Shown here: positions 23,063 to 35,067 of the stretch, piece after piece
Layout of the letters: every line of letters begins with the position of its first letter
Position numbering within the stretch: position 1 is the first letter of the stretch
NCBI RefSeq assembly: GCF_051014445.1
Contig: NC_135137.1
Coordinates: forward strand, 28,211,501-28,275,500
Direction of reading: 5' to 3'
From: Colletes latitarsis
Taxonomy: Eukaryota > Arthropoda > Insecta > Hymenoptera > Colletidae
DNA: 64,000 nt
Program-made: the position numbers and the translations under genes
Notes under the pieces: generated by a model
The model's database searches: none
The model's input: the letters and a program-made list of their open reading frames with translations, nothing else
Told to the model about the DNA's origin: nothing

Positions 23063-24635
23063 ACAAAGTACACTGAATAGAAAAAATATACAATAGAATA
23101 ATACGCAACATAATAAAATACATTATGGTTTATGTAAACTAGTAACATTTTAAATATGTTGTCGTAACTTTGTTAGGAACAAGCAGAAGCAACTTTTTTC
23201 ACAATATCGAAATGGTTACAAGATTTTGTCAACGGATAGAGATATCGAATAAAATCAGATTCGATTCAATAGAAAATAAAAAACCGGATGTAATACAAAA
23301 AGCTGTTCTTTAGAATTTTTTAAACAAGCTTGAGCTTTCAAATTAAATGACTTTTATAGAGACATTGTTTTTGAATTTTCAATTAAGAATTATCATACAA
23401 ATTTTGAAAAAATAAAATTGAATTTGAAGTCTGTGAACGACTAAAATATATAGTACTATTTAGTAAAGTAGAACCGTAATTATTGCTGGAAATTGGGACT
23501 AACTGAATAGTTATAGCATTCTACTTAAATGTTTTTATAGTTCATTATTACTGTTATTAAACTGTGAGTGAGGACAAAAAGAAATTGAAGCACGAAAGAC
23601 AATACGTTCTTCAATTTACACTATAATTGAACCACATGTAATTTTACAGTTTAATCTGTCACTAACGATAACACAATCTCAATTTGTTAGATAAATTGCA
23701 TGTTTCACCTAGTTCGTTGTCCGAGTTACTTTGACCCCATCCTATCAGTCATGCGACAAGTGTTTCACTCTACCAAATAAGAATTAAGTAATGTAGAGTA
23801 ATTAGAAGAAGAATGGTAACAAAATACTTTCTTTAACCTTAACTTTAAATTATAAGTTCCAAAACAAAAATCTCATTCTTGAGGTGTTTGTTAATGACAG
23901 TGCTCAAGTTCATAAATCGTGCTCTTTTGACAATTATCAACATAATTTCGAGGATAGTACAGTGACATAATTCGAAAGTTTTTCATTAAAAGCGTTACTG
24001 ATTATTTTTAATACAAAATTTAAATCGAAAGAAAATGCATTTAGCATTTTTCGTTCGCATCTTCACAAAGCTTATAGAAACAAAAATATAAAAATATAGT
24101 ATATCGATATCAATTATTTTAAAGTTATTTTTAATTATATTTCTGCAAAACAATCTCAAAAAAGTAATTTAGAAGAAAATATACTTCAGTGAAGAATGAT
24201 TTCTTTACCATTATTTAGAAATCTGTATCACACTTTTAAAACACGCATAAACTATTCATGTTAAGACATATTTCGAAAACTTGATGCAGAAATATGGACA
24301 TGACTATAAATCCTGAGAAACTATAAATGATGTCCTCTAAAGATATGTCTGGGACGGTTAATAAATTCAATAAACACGTTTCCTTGTCGAATATTATTTT
24401 AGAAATAAATTGGCCAAAAATGTCACAAATAAATATCCGATAATATTCAAAACAACATAATTTTACAAAAACTCCATCTACAAAAAAAAAACTGGTTAGC
24501 TGGCAATGTAAAAAATATATGCATTACGAAAACGATTCTTCGAAGAGTTAAAAAGGTTAATACTTGAAGAAGATATACAAAAAGACTGCTTTTCTCGAAA
24601 TGATGAAATATGCTTCTGTTTTAATTTCTTTTGTA
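23063..24635. other. AT-rich DNA, nothing recognised
   Basis: About 1.6 kb was read on both strands without a recognisable gene, transposon end or tandem repeat. Confidence 0.4.
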
Positions 24636-24960
24636 AATTGATACAACTAACGATACTTTATCTTCGATCTTTCGATTTGATCGTAAATCGTTTGGGGCAC
24701 AGTGTCTGTGGCCGTTTGTTATGGATTAAGATCAATGGTTACAATGTAGCTTCTGCGAAACACAACCCTTTCTCTCGAGGAATCATGACATTTGGTTCGA
24801 TCGTTAAGCTACCGGATACTCGTATCTCGGATTCTTTAGTTGCCACTCGTCTTGGTGTATTTACGTTGATTTCTCACCGCTTGGCTGTTGCTTTCCGAGT
24901 GGTTCGGTCAGTTGAGGAGCAACTTGTTCGAGTACACTCATAGTTTTCACTTTTACCTGT
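24636..24960 (+). other. GC-richer block with a 101-codon frame of unknown meaning
   Basis: An open frame occupies 24638-24943. Its predicted product has no recognisable domain and no clear signal peptide or membrane segment. The block is followed by AT-rich DNA with a possible splice donor-like CAGGTACG at about 25147. It could be an exon or noncoding DNA; I lean to noncoding. From 24961 to 25548 nothing else was seen. Confidence 0.25.
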
Positions 24961-25548
24961 GTACGTACGTTTAAAAGTGATACTTTGTTAGGCAAGTTCG
25001 GTGTATCGACAACGACCGGTTTTTTTTTTATTATTAATATTACCAGTTTGAATTATTTTTGTGCTATCCTTTCGTTCATTTAATTTTCTTCGCAAATATT
25101 ACAAGTTTGCCTTGCTACGGCTGCAGGCCGAATTACCAAGTTCAAAACAGGTACGCTTCTTTCTTTATCTCTGCACAGAAACATAGAAATAAATGAAAAA
25201 CGAGAAATCAATTAAGAAATTAGATACCAATATTGACACACTGTTCTTTATAAATAATAGTAGAAAATTGCTTCGAATTTAACTTGGATAGAAAATCGAA
25301 CTCTTTTCGGTACTTAATATCTTTTAATTTTTTAAAGTTACTTACTATAGTGAATTAATGTCTTCGAATGAATAGGTGGTATTTGGATGTTCACAAATAT
25401 AGTAAAGGAATGGAAAGTTTGTGAAGAACTCAATTTCTAATTTTATAAAAATTAGTATACCATATTATAATTGAGATTTGTATTGTTCACAAACTATCCA
25501 TTCTTCTGTCTATAATTATTATCTTTTTTCTGGTTAATGTTTAGAGAT

Positions 25549-25797
25549 TTAACTTTATTTTTACTAGAATGTGACTGGGTCACATACCCAGTTTGAAGAA
25601 GTAGTAACTTCTAGATTCTACAGTTAAATATTTAATTTTGAATACATTTTTTATCGTACATTAATTTAAAATAAGTTTTTCTGAACATTTTAAAACCAAA
25701 ATTAAATTTTAACATGAAATTTTCAATATATAAATTAAATCTTCTCATATTCTTTAGTATATCACCCAAAGTTTCGTCCCAGTAAAATTAGGGTTAA
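25549..25797 (+). mobile_element. TTAA miniature element (TTAACCCTAAT family)
   Basis: The left end TTAACTTTATTTTTACTAG and right end CAGTAAAATTAGGGTTAA form an imperfect inverted repeat, with TTAA at 25549-25552 and 25794-25797. A near-terminal palindrome ACTGGGTCACATACCCAGT lies at 25574-25592. Related to 50610-50826. Confidence 0.75.
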
Positions 25798-26361
25798 TGT
25801 CAAGTAGTACTATTAGGATTTAGACGTTATTGAATCATATATTATTCAATTAATATTTAAAATGATTCTCTGTTATTCTACACTATCAATTATTAGATGT
25901 TATTCAATTACTCTTTGAAAGTTAAATGATTCTTCGCCTCATTTTCATCTGTAAACTAATGGGAAACAATTGAACCAGGAAATAGAACTATATTTTGAGC
26001 AATGGACAATATTAAATTAATGAACAATATTAAAAGCTAACCGTATAAGATATTCAGGATATTTGTAAGTAAGTCGTTAAAAACAGTCATTAATTATTGA
26101 AATTGTAACTAATACTCCAACAATAAATTACTGTTTATTTATTACTAATAATAACGTACAGATTATTTAGTTTTCACAGTAACATGTTTCATAAACAATT
26201 AGTTATTTTATATGATCGTTATTTCAGTCGTTGCAAAGTAGTATTATTCCTGGTGAATTATTGTTTTATACAAAATTAATAGCTTATTTCAAATAATTAG
26301 TTATTCAATATATTCAAATAAAAAGCACCCAACACCGATAGAATTGTTATAATAATCACTG
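25798..26361. other. AT-rich DNA, nothing recognised
   Basis: Many TTATT/AATTA runs; no defined element or gene. Confidence 0.4.
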
Positions 26362-26785
26362 TTCAGAGAATTATTTTTTGTTATACATTACTTCTCAAGG
26401 TGACTATTACAATTATTTTCTTTTGTAATTATTGTTTGTAGACGTTCCAACCGACGCATTGCAATATAGCTAACGTTGAAACACGTGTGTTTCGTGGTGT
26501 ACTATCTCCTAATTTCTCAAGTTAATTACATTCTGACGAATATACAAACTTTTAAGGTCAGATGGTACAATTACTGTAATATGGCCATCAATCAGCGAAT
26601 TATTTTTTCCTCGCGCGTTACTTTCTAAATTCTCAAGCCGACTTTTATAACTCTTTCTGTTTTGTAATTATCGCGTGGAGGGAATTTATGTTAAATGTTC
26701 CAACCGACGAATCGCAATATAGTTAACGCTGAAAGATGCGTGCCTCGCGATACGCTAGCTTTTAATTTCACGATTTTATTATTAC
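26362..26785 (+). repeat. Two diverged direct copies of a noncoding segment, about 254 bp apart
   Basis: The first copy carries GTTCCAACCGACGCATTGCA and ATATAGCTAACGTTGAAACA (from 26441). The second carries GTTCCAACCGACGAATCGCA and ATATAGTTAACGCTGAAAGA (from 26695). Flanking text TTTTGTAATTAT also repeats. No terminal inverted repeats were seen, so it resembles a tandem duplication of unique DNA more than a transposon. Confidence 0.7.
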
Positions 26786-27239
26786 AGCCATTTACAATTA
26801 ACGCGCAGACAGTTTTAATGTCAGCCGCTATTGCTTTTGACGTTCCAAATCTGATTTCATTAAGATAGACAGTCTGTGTTCGCCGTTCTTTTTATGTATA
26901 TGAGAAAATTCTTTGTGATTCTTTTTTCACTTTTTAATAAAGCGACGTGGTTCTCTTTGATATAATCAACGGCCACGCCATTTCAAACGAAAAGTTCGGA
27001 ACATGTCATAACCAACAATTATTCTGTATAATTTTTTTTTTTTCTTTTGTATTGCTAGCAATTTGAATTCTTTCCGTGGTTCATCCATTCTAAGTTACAT
27101 TCACGTAATACATTCTGTAAGTAGAAAGTGCAGTACACGTCGAACAATTGTGTAACCGAATAGCATATCAGAATAATTTATTTTCAAATTTCCGAATCCT
27201 TTTGCTCGCAAGTTACCAGGTTACGTTTAATTTAAATTA
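26786..27239. other. Intergenic DNA, nothing recognised
   Basis: Transitional composition; no recognisable feature. Confidence 0.4.
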
Positions 27240-27930
27240 CGCGACTGGTTTAGAAAATATTTTTCACGCTACGTAACTGTATTTGCGCGTCAGATTCGTT
27301 GCACCAAACGTAAAACAGTCGTGGCAATGGAAGAAACATTAATAATTCTAAATATTCGCACTTACGACTGATAAGTTCGAAAAGTAATATGGAGTTTGTG
27401 ATGTTTGGCAGCGTATGAAGCGACTGTTTGTTTTTCTCGTGTGCAGAGTAGTCGCTTAAAAAAATTTTTGAATATTTATCGCTCGCGTCGTTTGTTTGCC
27501 TCGATATTTTAGACGCGTTGAGCAAAGGCGATGTTTAAAAACGGAAGCGTACGAGCTCGCGTTTGCGCAAACTCGTTTCGTCGGTTCGACGAGCGGAATC
27601 GATTCTGGAAAACATTGTCGTTGATTCCATGCGATACGATCGCGATTTCCTTAGGACGTTATACCTTAATGAGATCCGTGGCTCCAATTAAATATGTCGT
27701 TGATCGCTCGCAGTGTCCGTTCCATCGAATCAAAGAAGCAACAGATCGCGTCGTGGAACGAAAATCGCCGTTCCTGGATCTATTAGATCGCAACGCACGA
27801 AAGTTAAATACATCTCTGCTGTTCCACAAGTTCTTAGCAATTATAATTACGGTATAATAAACTTTTTCCATTCGCAATTCCGTTTCGTGAAATAAAATTA
27901 TTAATCCGCGGTCAAACAATGATCAAACAT
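27240..27930. other. GC-rich island
   Basis: Frames on both strands (27250-27525 and 27659-27919 minus; 27531-27857 plus, 108 codons) overlap one another and none is recognisable. Candidate conserved noncoding DNA or unrecognised exon. Confidence 0.35.
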
Positions 27931-28141
27931 TATTTACGAATATTTTCTCTTTGTGAATTTAGGGCATTTATAGAGTCTTTAAGGCATTATAAACGTTAAA
28001 TTAGTTACGCACTGGCATCGATATTTTTATTGTTTTTGGATATTCGTTATTGATTCGAAATGATTTCGTTTGCAATTGAATATTCAAAATAAAATATAGA
28101 TATTGTAAATAGGAATTTTAACAAAAAAAGACATAGGTATA

Positions 28142-29576
28142 CAGGGTGTTTGGCCACCCCTAGGGGAAAAATGGGAGATTCTAGAGGCCAAAATAAAACG
28201 AAAATCAAAAATATCAATTTCTTGATAGAGACTTCGTTAAAAAGTTATTTAAAAATTAAATTAGAAAAGTTTCAAATCACTCTGGAAAAATTATATTCGA
28301 TTGCAGGGGTTAATTACAATTATTTTTGATCAATAGACATACCCCCGAAATCCTACGCACTTTCGAGAAAAAAAATACAATAGATGCTCAAATATTTTGG
28401 CGAAATTAAAAAATTTTTTAAATCGTTCTAAAAAAATTATTTTTAGTTGCAGGAGTCAATTACAATCATTTTTGGTCATTACACATATCCGCGAAATTCT
28501 ACGCATTTTCGAGAAAAAAATTCCTAATCAAAAATGTAATTTATGGCCAGAAATGTTACCCGAAAATTTCATGCGAATCTTTAAAATGTCATAACTTTTG
28601 AACGGATTGGACGATTTTAATGTTTAAAAAAGCAAACTACGCGTATTTTGGTGGAGAATATGTACAAATCGCAAAAATATTCGAAAAATGGGTCCCTGAC
28701 CTTGCAAAATGAGAAAAACCCCATAAAAATGGTCCAATTTTCAAATAGTCATAACTCCTATAATTGTGAATATATTTCAATGAAACTTTTTTCTGAAGTA
28801 GAGCCCATAGGTACCTACAAAAAAGTATTAAACAACTTTTCTGTAGAGCGTCAAACAAAATTACTGTAAGTGAAAAATGAATTTTTAAGAAAAATTGACA
28901 GGGGGTAGTAGGTGCCTAAATTTTTCGAATCGTTCATATCACATCATAACTCCTGAACGGATTGAACGATTTTAATGTTTAAAAAAGCAAACGACGCGTA
29001 TTTTAGTGAAGAATATGTAGAAATTCCAAAAATAATCGAAAAGTTGATCCTTGAGCTAGCAAAATGATAAAAACCCCATAAAAATAGTCCAATTTTCAAA
29101 CAGCCATAACTCCTACAATAGTGAATATATTTCAGTGAAACTTTTTTCTAAAGCAGAGCCCATGGGTATCTACAAAAAAGTATTAGACAATTTTTCTGTA
29201 GGGCGTTAAATAAATTTATTAAAAATCAAAAACGAATTTTTAAGAAAAATCGACAGGGGGTAGGTGTCTAAATTTTTCGACGAAAGAAAAAAATTTCAAA
29301 TCGTTTTGGAAAAATTATTTTTATTTGCAGGGGTCAATTACAAGCATTTTTGGTCAATATACATACCCCCGAAATTCTACGCACTTTCGAGAAAAAAATT
29401 CGAATATGTGGACAAATTTTTCGACAAAATTAAAAAATTTCAAATCGTTCTGGGAAAATTATTTTAAACGTCAATAACTTTTTAACGAAGGCTCAATTAA
29501 CAAATTGGTATTCTTGATTTTCGTCTTATTTTGGTCTCTAGAATTTCCCATTAAAATTTTTCCCTGCATAAATAAT
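28142..29576 (-). mobile_element. TATA element, copy 4, longest copy, right terminus damaged
   Basis: It starts CAGGGTGTTTGGCCACCCC after TATA. The interior is in the opposite orientation to copies 1 and 2 (GAGCCCATAGGTACCTAC at about 28802). The central block is present twice (28560-28900 and 28940-29260), making this copy 1.4 kb. At the right, TTTTTCCC runs straight into TGCATA: the last GGGGTGGCCGAACA of the inverted repeat is gone. The short frames inside (for example 28648-28869) are the family's recurrent internal frame. Confidence 0.88.
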
Positions 29577-29589
29577 TTTATATAATAAA

Positions 29590-30391
29590 TCATCGAAAAT
29601 TTCGATTCGACTAATTTCGCGAAATTTTACGTTTCAAGCGATTTTCGTGACGAAGAGTTCCGTAAGTTCCAAATCCTTTTTATCGTGGACTTCGTTGGCA
29701 AAAATTGAAAATCATCCCTTCGGAAGGCCTGCCAGAGACGCTCACCGGCCACTTCTAATTGCTATCGGCGAATCGCGAGCATTCGGAGAAATAATAAAAC
29801 GTCAGCGCAACGGAATCTGGATTATCGTCGATTTTCTTTCGTATTATAATTTTATGCGTTGCTCATACCCCGGCTGTGCAAGTCTTCTCCATCGGCGAGA
29901 GATCGTCCGTCGATATTACGGTCGAGCCACGTAACAGAGAATCGTTCGGCAACGAAGGGACGGGACGGCGAGTCGATTCGATATCTCGACGAGTCGAGCA
30001 TTAACGCGCTATTAAGACGCATAGAACCGCTTTGGGCATCGTTGGCTGACTCGCGAGACACGGAAGAACGAGCATGGAACGCGAAGAGTTCGATTGAGAC
30101 CGATCGGGTAGAACGATAGCGCGACCGGCTGATAAACGGGCAGAAATGTCCCCGTACACGCGATAAAGTTACGTTGTAAATTAATGCCGAGGAGGAAAGA
30201 CGCGGTTAGACGTCTGGGGAATTAAAGAATTAGCGGCGTTAACGTACACGGGATCCAGAAGAGAGATAAGTGCTCGAGAGCCGTGAATGGTAGGAGAAAA
30301 TTAGACACTGTCGAGAGAATGGAACGATGGGTGTCAACTAGCTAGGAGGCGTTTTTGATACGTTGTAACTCAGCAACGACGAACGCGGAAA
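29590..30391. other. GC-rich island
   Basis: About 0.8 kb of CpG-rich sequence with mirrored frames on both strands (29647-29934 and 29859-30119 plus, 29852-30061 minus). No domain is recognisable. Candidate regulatory block. Confidence 0.4.
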
Positions 30392-30545
30392 TTAACACGT
30401 TCGCTGCCACGTCACCAACGAGCTGAAACAATTAATTCTCAAGATTAGATGTCAAAGAAAATGAATCTAAATCTCTTGAATTTTAACGAGTGTGTAAAAA
30501 CAAGTTCAACGACAAGTTGTGGGTATGCTAGTTTTCAGTTATCTA
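30392..30545 (+). mobile_element. TTAACACG-family miniature element, 3' decayed
   Basis: It starts TTAACACGTTCGCTGCCACG and continues with ATTAATTCTCAAGATTAGA, matching the left part of 48971-49211. The right inverted repeat was not found. Confidence 0.6.
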
Positions 30546-30589
30546 GAAACAAAGTTTGATCTGACAATGTGGTAATCGATCTGTTGCAT

Positions 30590-30828
30590 TTAACCCTTTG
30601 CACTCCCGTGTCGAGTGTGACTCGACGTCAGTTTTTATCTGAGGAGCTCCTTTGTCGAGTCTTACTCGATATTTTTCCAAGTCCAAACCAAAGAGATAAC
30701 TAATTGAATCTGTTTGTTCCTCTATTTGTTTAAATTGCCCTATTGGTTAACGTACATTTCAAATAAAACACTTGAAAGTGTTGGGAACTGTTGGTAACAA
30801 AATTGAAATTCGGAGTGCGAAGGGTCAA
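30590..30828 (+). mobile_element. TTAA miniature element (TTAACCCTTTGCACTC family)
   Basis: The left end TTAACCCTTTGCACTCC and right end GGAGTGCGAAGGGTCAA are inverted repeats; the right TTAA has mutated to TCAA. Near the left end is the palindrome GTCGAGTGTGACTCGAC (30610-30626). It is 239 bp and noncoding. The target site and CCC start are piggyBac-like. Confidence 0.82.
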
Positions 30829-30956
30829 ATGGTGATCGAACAGAATGTGCTATATTAACGCAGAGATAGACAGAATTTTTATGTAGATAAATGTTTTATA
30901 AAGAGACAAACTACTTGTAATTCATTGTGAAACTCGAAATTATATTTCATCAGTTG

Positions 30957-31204
30957 TTAACATTTTGACGGCCGCTGTCACGTATACGTGACTTTGCGAG
31001 CTAGCAGATGTTGGCCACTGTCACGTGTGCGTGATCTACTGTATCAGTCACCATTTCATCATACATTCAACTTATTACGTTTATTACATTTATAATTCCT
31101 TATAATAATATTCCTAGCATCTTCGTATATCTCACTTTGGTCTACAATATCAGTCGTGACGGACAACGGTATTCGCGTAATACGTGCGGCCATTAAACTG
31201 TTAA
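30957..31204 (+). mobile_element. TTAA miniature element with GGCCGC subterminal motif
   Basis: The left end TTAACATTTTGACGGCCGC and right end GCGGCCATTAAACTGTTAA are imperfect inverted repeats with TTAA on both sides. The palindrome GTCACGTATACGTGAC lies at 30977-30992, and GTCACGTGTGCGTGA follows near 31020. It is 248 bp and noncoding. Confidence 0.8.
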
Positions 31205-31812
31205 GTCGAAGAAATGTCGCGAATAAATGTCTTGTTCCTATTTCTGGGTAGATGCACCTAATTAATCAACAGATGTTTGTTTCTATGTTTTTTTCTTTTT
31301 ACTTGCGTAACTATCAAATCATTAGTGGTGCACTAGAGCAATGACACAGCCATTCTTATCTATTATTGAGGTAAAAGTCCGTAGAAATACACCAATAATG
31401 ACGTTTACATGCTTGTGAACAAGCAAAAAGACAGTTGTTTTATAGAGAATCATCTCAAAACTCAGCTAAATATCAAATGTTTTCACTTCTATTGAATTAG
31501 GAGCATCCGAATGCATTTGTTTTCTTCGCGTAACAGTTGTTCGATCAAGTATGGTTACAAATATATTATATGAATAAGCTAAATAAAATAAAATTTGATC
31601 TGAGCAAAAGTTTGGGTATTATGAAAGAAAGAGTATAAAACAAAAAATGTCATTGAAACTATAAAAAAAAATTGAAACAATAGTTTTGAATTAGAATAAT
31701 TCTGGTAGTTCTGTACGCGAAAACGGTACTACATAATTCTAAAACGATTCTTAAGTTATTTTGATTATCTTTATTCCTAATGCACTGATAATTAACAACA
31801 AAAACTGATACA
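31205..31812. other. AT-rich DNA, nothing recognised
   Basis: No recognisable gene or element between the TTAA cluster and the next TATA element. Confidence 0.4.
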
Positions 31813-31816
31813 TATA

Positions 31817-32690
31817 CAGGGTGTTCGGCTACCCCTGGGAAAAATTTTAATGGGAGATTCTAGAGGCCAAAATAAGACGAAAATCAAGAATACCAATTTG
31901 TTGATGGTGGCTTCGTTAAAAAGTTATTAATGTTTAAAGTTCCGCCAATACTGAATTTTTTTCTCGAAAATGCGCAGGATTTCGGGGGTATGTCTATTCA
32001 CCAAAAATGATTATAATTGACCCCCGCAACCGAAAATAATTTTTCCAGAACGATTTGAATTTTTTTTTTTTCGTCGAAAAATTTCAGCAGCTACACCCCC
32101 TTGTCGATTTTTCTTAAAAATTCGTTTTTGATTTTTAGTAAATTTGATTGACGTCCTACAGAAAAGTTGTTTAATACTTTTTTGTAGGTACCTATGGGCT
32201 CTACTTCAAAAACAAGTTTCATTGAAATATATTCACAATTATAGGAGTTATGACTGTTTGAAAATTGGACCATTTTTATGGGGGTTTTCTCATTTTGCAA
32301 GGTCAGGGACCAATTTTTCGACTATTCTGGCGATTTGTACATATTCTCCACCAAAATACGCGTAGTTTGGTTTTTTAAACATTAAAATCGTCCAATTCGT
32401 TCAGAAGTTATGGTGTTTTAAAGATTCGCATGAAATTTACGGGAAGCATTTTTGGCCTGAAATTATATTTTCGGTAAGGAATTTTTTTCTCGAAAATGGT
32501 TAGGATTTCGAGGGTATGTCTATTGACCAAAAATGATTATAATTGATCCCTGCAATCAAAAATAATTTTTTTTAGAACAATTTAAAATTTTTTAATTTTG
32601 TCGAAAAATTTCAGCACCTTCTCGAATTTTTTTCTCGAAACTGGGTAGGATTTCAGAGGTATATCTATTCATCAAAAATGATTATAATTC
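31817..32690 (+). mobile_element. TATA element, copy 5, 3' truncated
   Basis: The left end is intact after TATA (CAGGGTGTTCGGCTACCCC). It is colinear with copy 2 through the internal GTAGGTACCTATGGGCTCTA. It stops within the second subterminal module, around AAAATGATTATAATTC, with no right inverted repeat. Right of the break are A-rich repeats AAAAGTCTAATA. Confidence 0.88.
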
Positions 32691-32939
32691 TAATAAAAGT
32701 CTAATACAAAAAAAAAGATAAAAGTCTAATAACAAAAAAAAAAGAAGCAGAAACAAGCAAATTTCACAGTACCGAAATGCTACATACAGAAAAGTAAACA
32801 TCGCAGTTCTAACGAAAGACTAATCATCGAAATGGATGGAGAGCAAAGATACAAAGAGAGACGCGTAAAATGAGAAAGCAGATTCAAAAGCTAAACTGTT
32901 AAAAATAGACTCGCGATAGCTAAAAGAAGACGAATCAGG

Positions 32940-33500
32940 AACAAGGATGGTAGAACAAGAAGAAGTCGAGAGAAAGAAACAAATAGGACAGAATTCCTGT
33001 CTACAAAGTTTAACGGATGTGACTCGGTCCATTGGAGATGCTGCGAGGCACGAAGCGTATCTGAAACCTATTAAAGCCCATCTACCTGGTCCTAAAACAA
33101 TACGATCTTTGGCGCAGGTGCAACACTGCAAACGTTTCCATCGAGGCTCTGGCAAGGCCCCTCTCGATCGCGGTCGATTCTCGATCGTCGTACATCACGA
33201 GAAATCGGTCGTGGACCTTTGATCTTCGTAGCTGAAGTTGTTTCTGACCCAGTCCAATTATGCATGTCGGCCGTAATTATGGGTTTAATTAGACGACCAG
33301 ATGCATTCAGTGAGAATGTCGAAACCCGTGCCTCGGCCGAAAGGCGTCTTGATATTTTCGTTTGAGTGATTAATTATCTTTGACCTCGATCTTGATCTTA
33401 ACCCACGTTTCCAGTACGGATAGGCAGCAAATAAATATTCTTTGTACGTGATTTTATTGTTGCGCTCGGGCGGTATTAATCGTCGCGATCGACATTATTT
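32940..33500. promoter_or_regulatory. Candidate conserved noncoding / enhancer-like block
   Basis: A GC-richer block with a dense run of homeodomain- and POU-type cores: CCAATTATGCATG, CCGTAATTATGG, GTTTAATTAG and CCAGATGCATTCAG at 33253-33310, and GTGATTAATTATC near 33368. Frames on both strands (32820-33155 minus, 32947-33222 plus) are not recognisable as proteins. The binding-site reading is inference from consensus cores alone. Confidence 0.35.
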
Positions 33501-33683
33501 TTTAATGGAGTGACAGTAGAATTTTTTTTACCAACATAAAATTCATGAACGAGGTTGGAGAATAGTTTCAGAAAAACGGACAGAGAGTATTTTTACTAAT
33601 GAATACAGTCGAGTGTTGCACAGATAAAATTTTATGACTCTGAGCGATGATATTTTTGAACGGTCAGCTAATGAAACGATTTT

Positions 33684-34061
33684 TTAATTCAATTTTGGTT
33701 TTAGGGAATACGCTACTACAATAAAATTAACAAACTTCTGTTGTTGGCTTTGTAATTTTGCGATCGTATTAATGAATGAACTGGTAATGAAAATTAATTT
33801 TTGTTCAACCTTAAAATTGTTTTGGATGTATGTAGAAAATCTGTTTACATATGAATTTGATAAAATTTTTATTACTTCAATTGACTCTGTAATTCTGGGA
33901 AATGGTGTTACAATATTTTTTGAATTTAGTTTAGAGTGAAATTTGAGAACCGGGGTATTATCGAAGAGACTTCCAAATGGCATATTTGCTCTACTGTTTT
34001 GATAGAAAATAGTTTCAAGAATTCGCAGAATAAGCTTACGAAGTTCTTCAAGGAGAAACAT
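33684..34061 (-). other. Isolated 125-codon open frame, function unknown
   Basis: A long frame for such AT-rich DNA, running from an ATG at 34061 to a stop at 33684. The predicted product is basic and rich in Asn, Lys, Ile and Phe. It has no recognisable domain, signal peptide, cysteine pattern or clear membrane segment. No splice sites or promoter context were identified. It may be a chance frame, a transposon remnant or a divergent small gene. Chance is my preferred explanation. Confidence 0.15.
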
Positions 34062-34219
34062 TAACGCAATTCTCTCGACGCTGCAACAAGTGGCAAAAAA
34101 TGAAACGAAGTTTTAAAAATAGAGCTTTCTGTACTCCTGGACAATAGAATTTCTCAATCTTCGTTAATTAGCTAAATTAAATAAAGTCCACAGAAGTCAC
34201 GAGCCTTGAAATCCGTAAA

Positions 34220-34850
34220 TTGATAATATTGGATGTTGAGCGTTCGATTTCACGATTTCCTGTGGCTTCTATCTCGTTCGAGGAACGTAACCAACTATAA
34301 ATTGAATTTCGAAGGTTTCTTCGACTTTTATTCTCTTGTCGGGAGACGTGATTGTTGGTCCATCCGTTTGTCGGGAGGCGACGACAATTTTATGGCAGGA
34401 CGGAAGGAGGTATCAATTTTATTTTCTCGTAAAGCGACTCCATCGAGGTGAATTTGCATTCCGTATGGTGCACTTCCGCAAGAGGATCGTGGAAGGCTCG
34501 TGTAGAGGCACCCCGGGGGTATTTCCGGTCCGCGTGCGTACGCACATTGAAGGTTTTTCATGCGGGCGGACAGATCGTGCCAGAGGGGATTCAAGTCATC
34601 CTTTCTCGTCCAAGCGGAAAGAAGCGGATACGCGGAGATGGTTGGCTTTGCATGGACCGCAGGATGCGCGTCATTGCTTCTAGCGTATTCTCGATCCTGC
34701 TTATTTTTTCTCCTTTTATGTCGAAATCATATAAATTGATTCTTCATTGTGATCGACATCGTCGAGAATTATTAATAGCCGACGGGGCAAACGAAAAGTT
34801 AATGCTTCGAAGCGGATGTCTGGTTTTACTGACTCCGAAATAAATATTCA
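34220..34850. other. GC-rich island
   Basis: Overlapping frames on both strands (34328-34594 minus; 34336-34683 and 34448-34843 plus, 131 codons); none is recognisable. Candidate regulatory DNA or unrecognised exon. Confidence 0.35.
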
Positions 34851-34997
34851 GAATAAACACAGTCCCTATAGGCATACTTTATTTTAAGCTCCTCAGGCCT
34901 GCTGTAATGCGTCTTGTATGCGGGGTTTAAAATTATTTAAATTTTCTTGCTTTCGTGAGGAAAATATTGATCTTATAAGCATTATGTATTTCCCTCT

Positions 34998-35067
34998 TTT
35001 AAACATTTTGGGAATTTATACGGTTCTAGGGTTACTATGTTGATTTGTTGGCTTAGGTAGTTGTATG
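34998..35067 (+). repeat. 70-bp flank duplication, left copy (right copy 35594-35663)
   Basis: TTAAACATTTTGGGAATTTA, CGGTTCTAGGG and TTGTTGGCTTAGGTAGTTGT recur at 35594-35663 with a few differences. The two copies exactly bracket the Tc1-like element. Confidence 0.85.

Noticed and set aside
28397..29467. Several short plus-strand proteins (for example at 28648 and 29264)
   Set aside because: They are internal modules of the TATA element and recur in other copies; no independent gene evidence.
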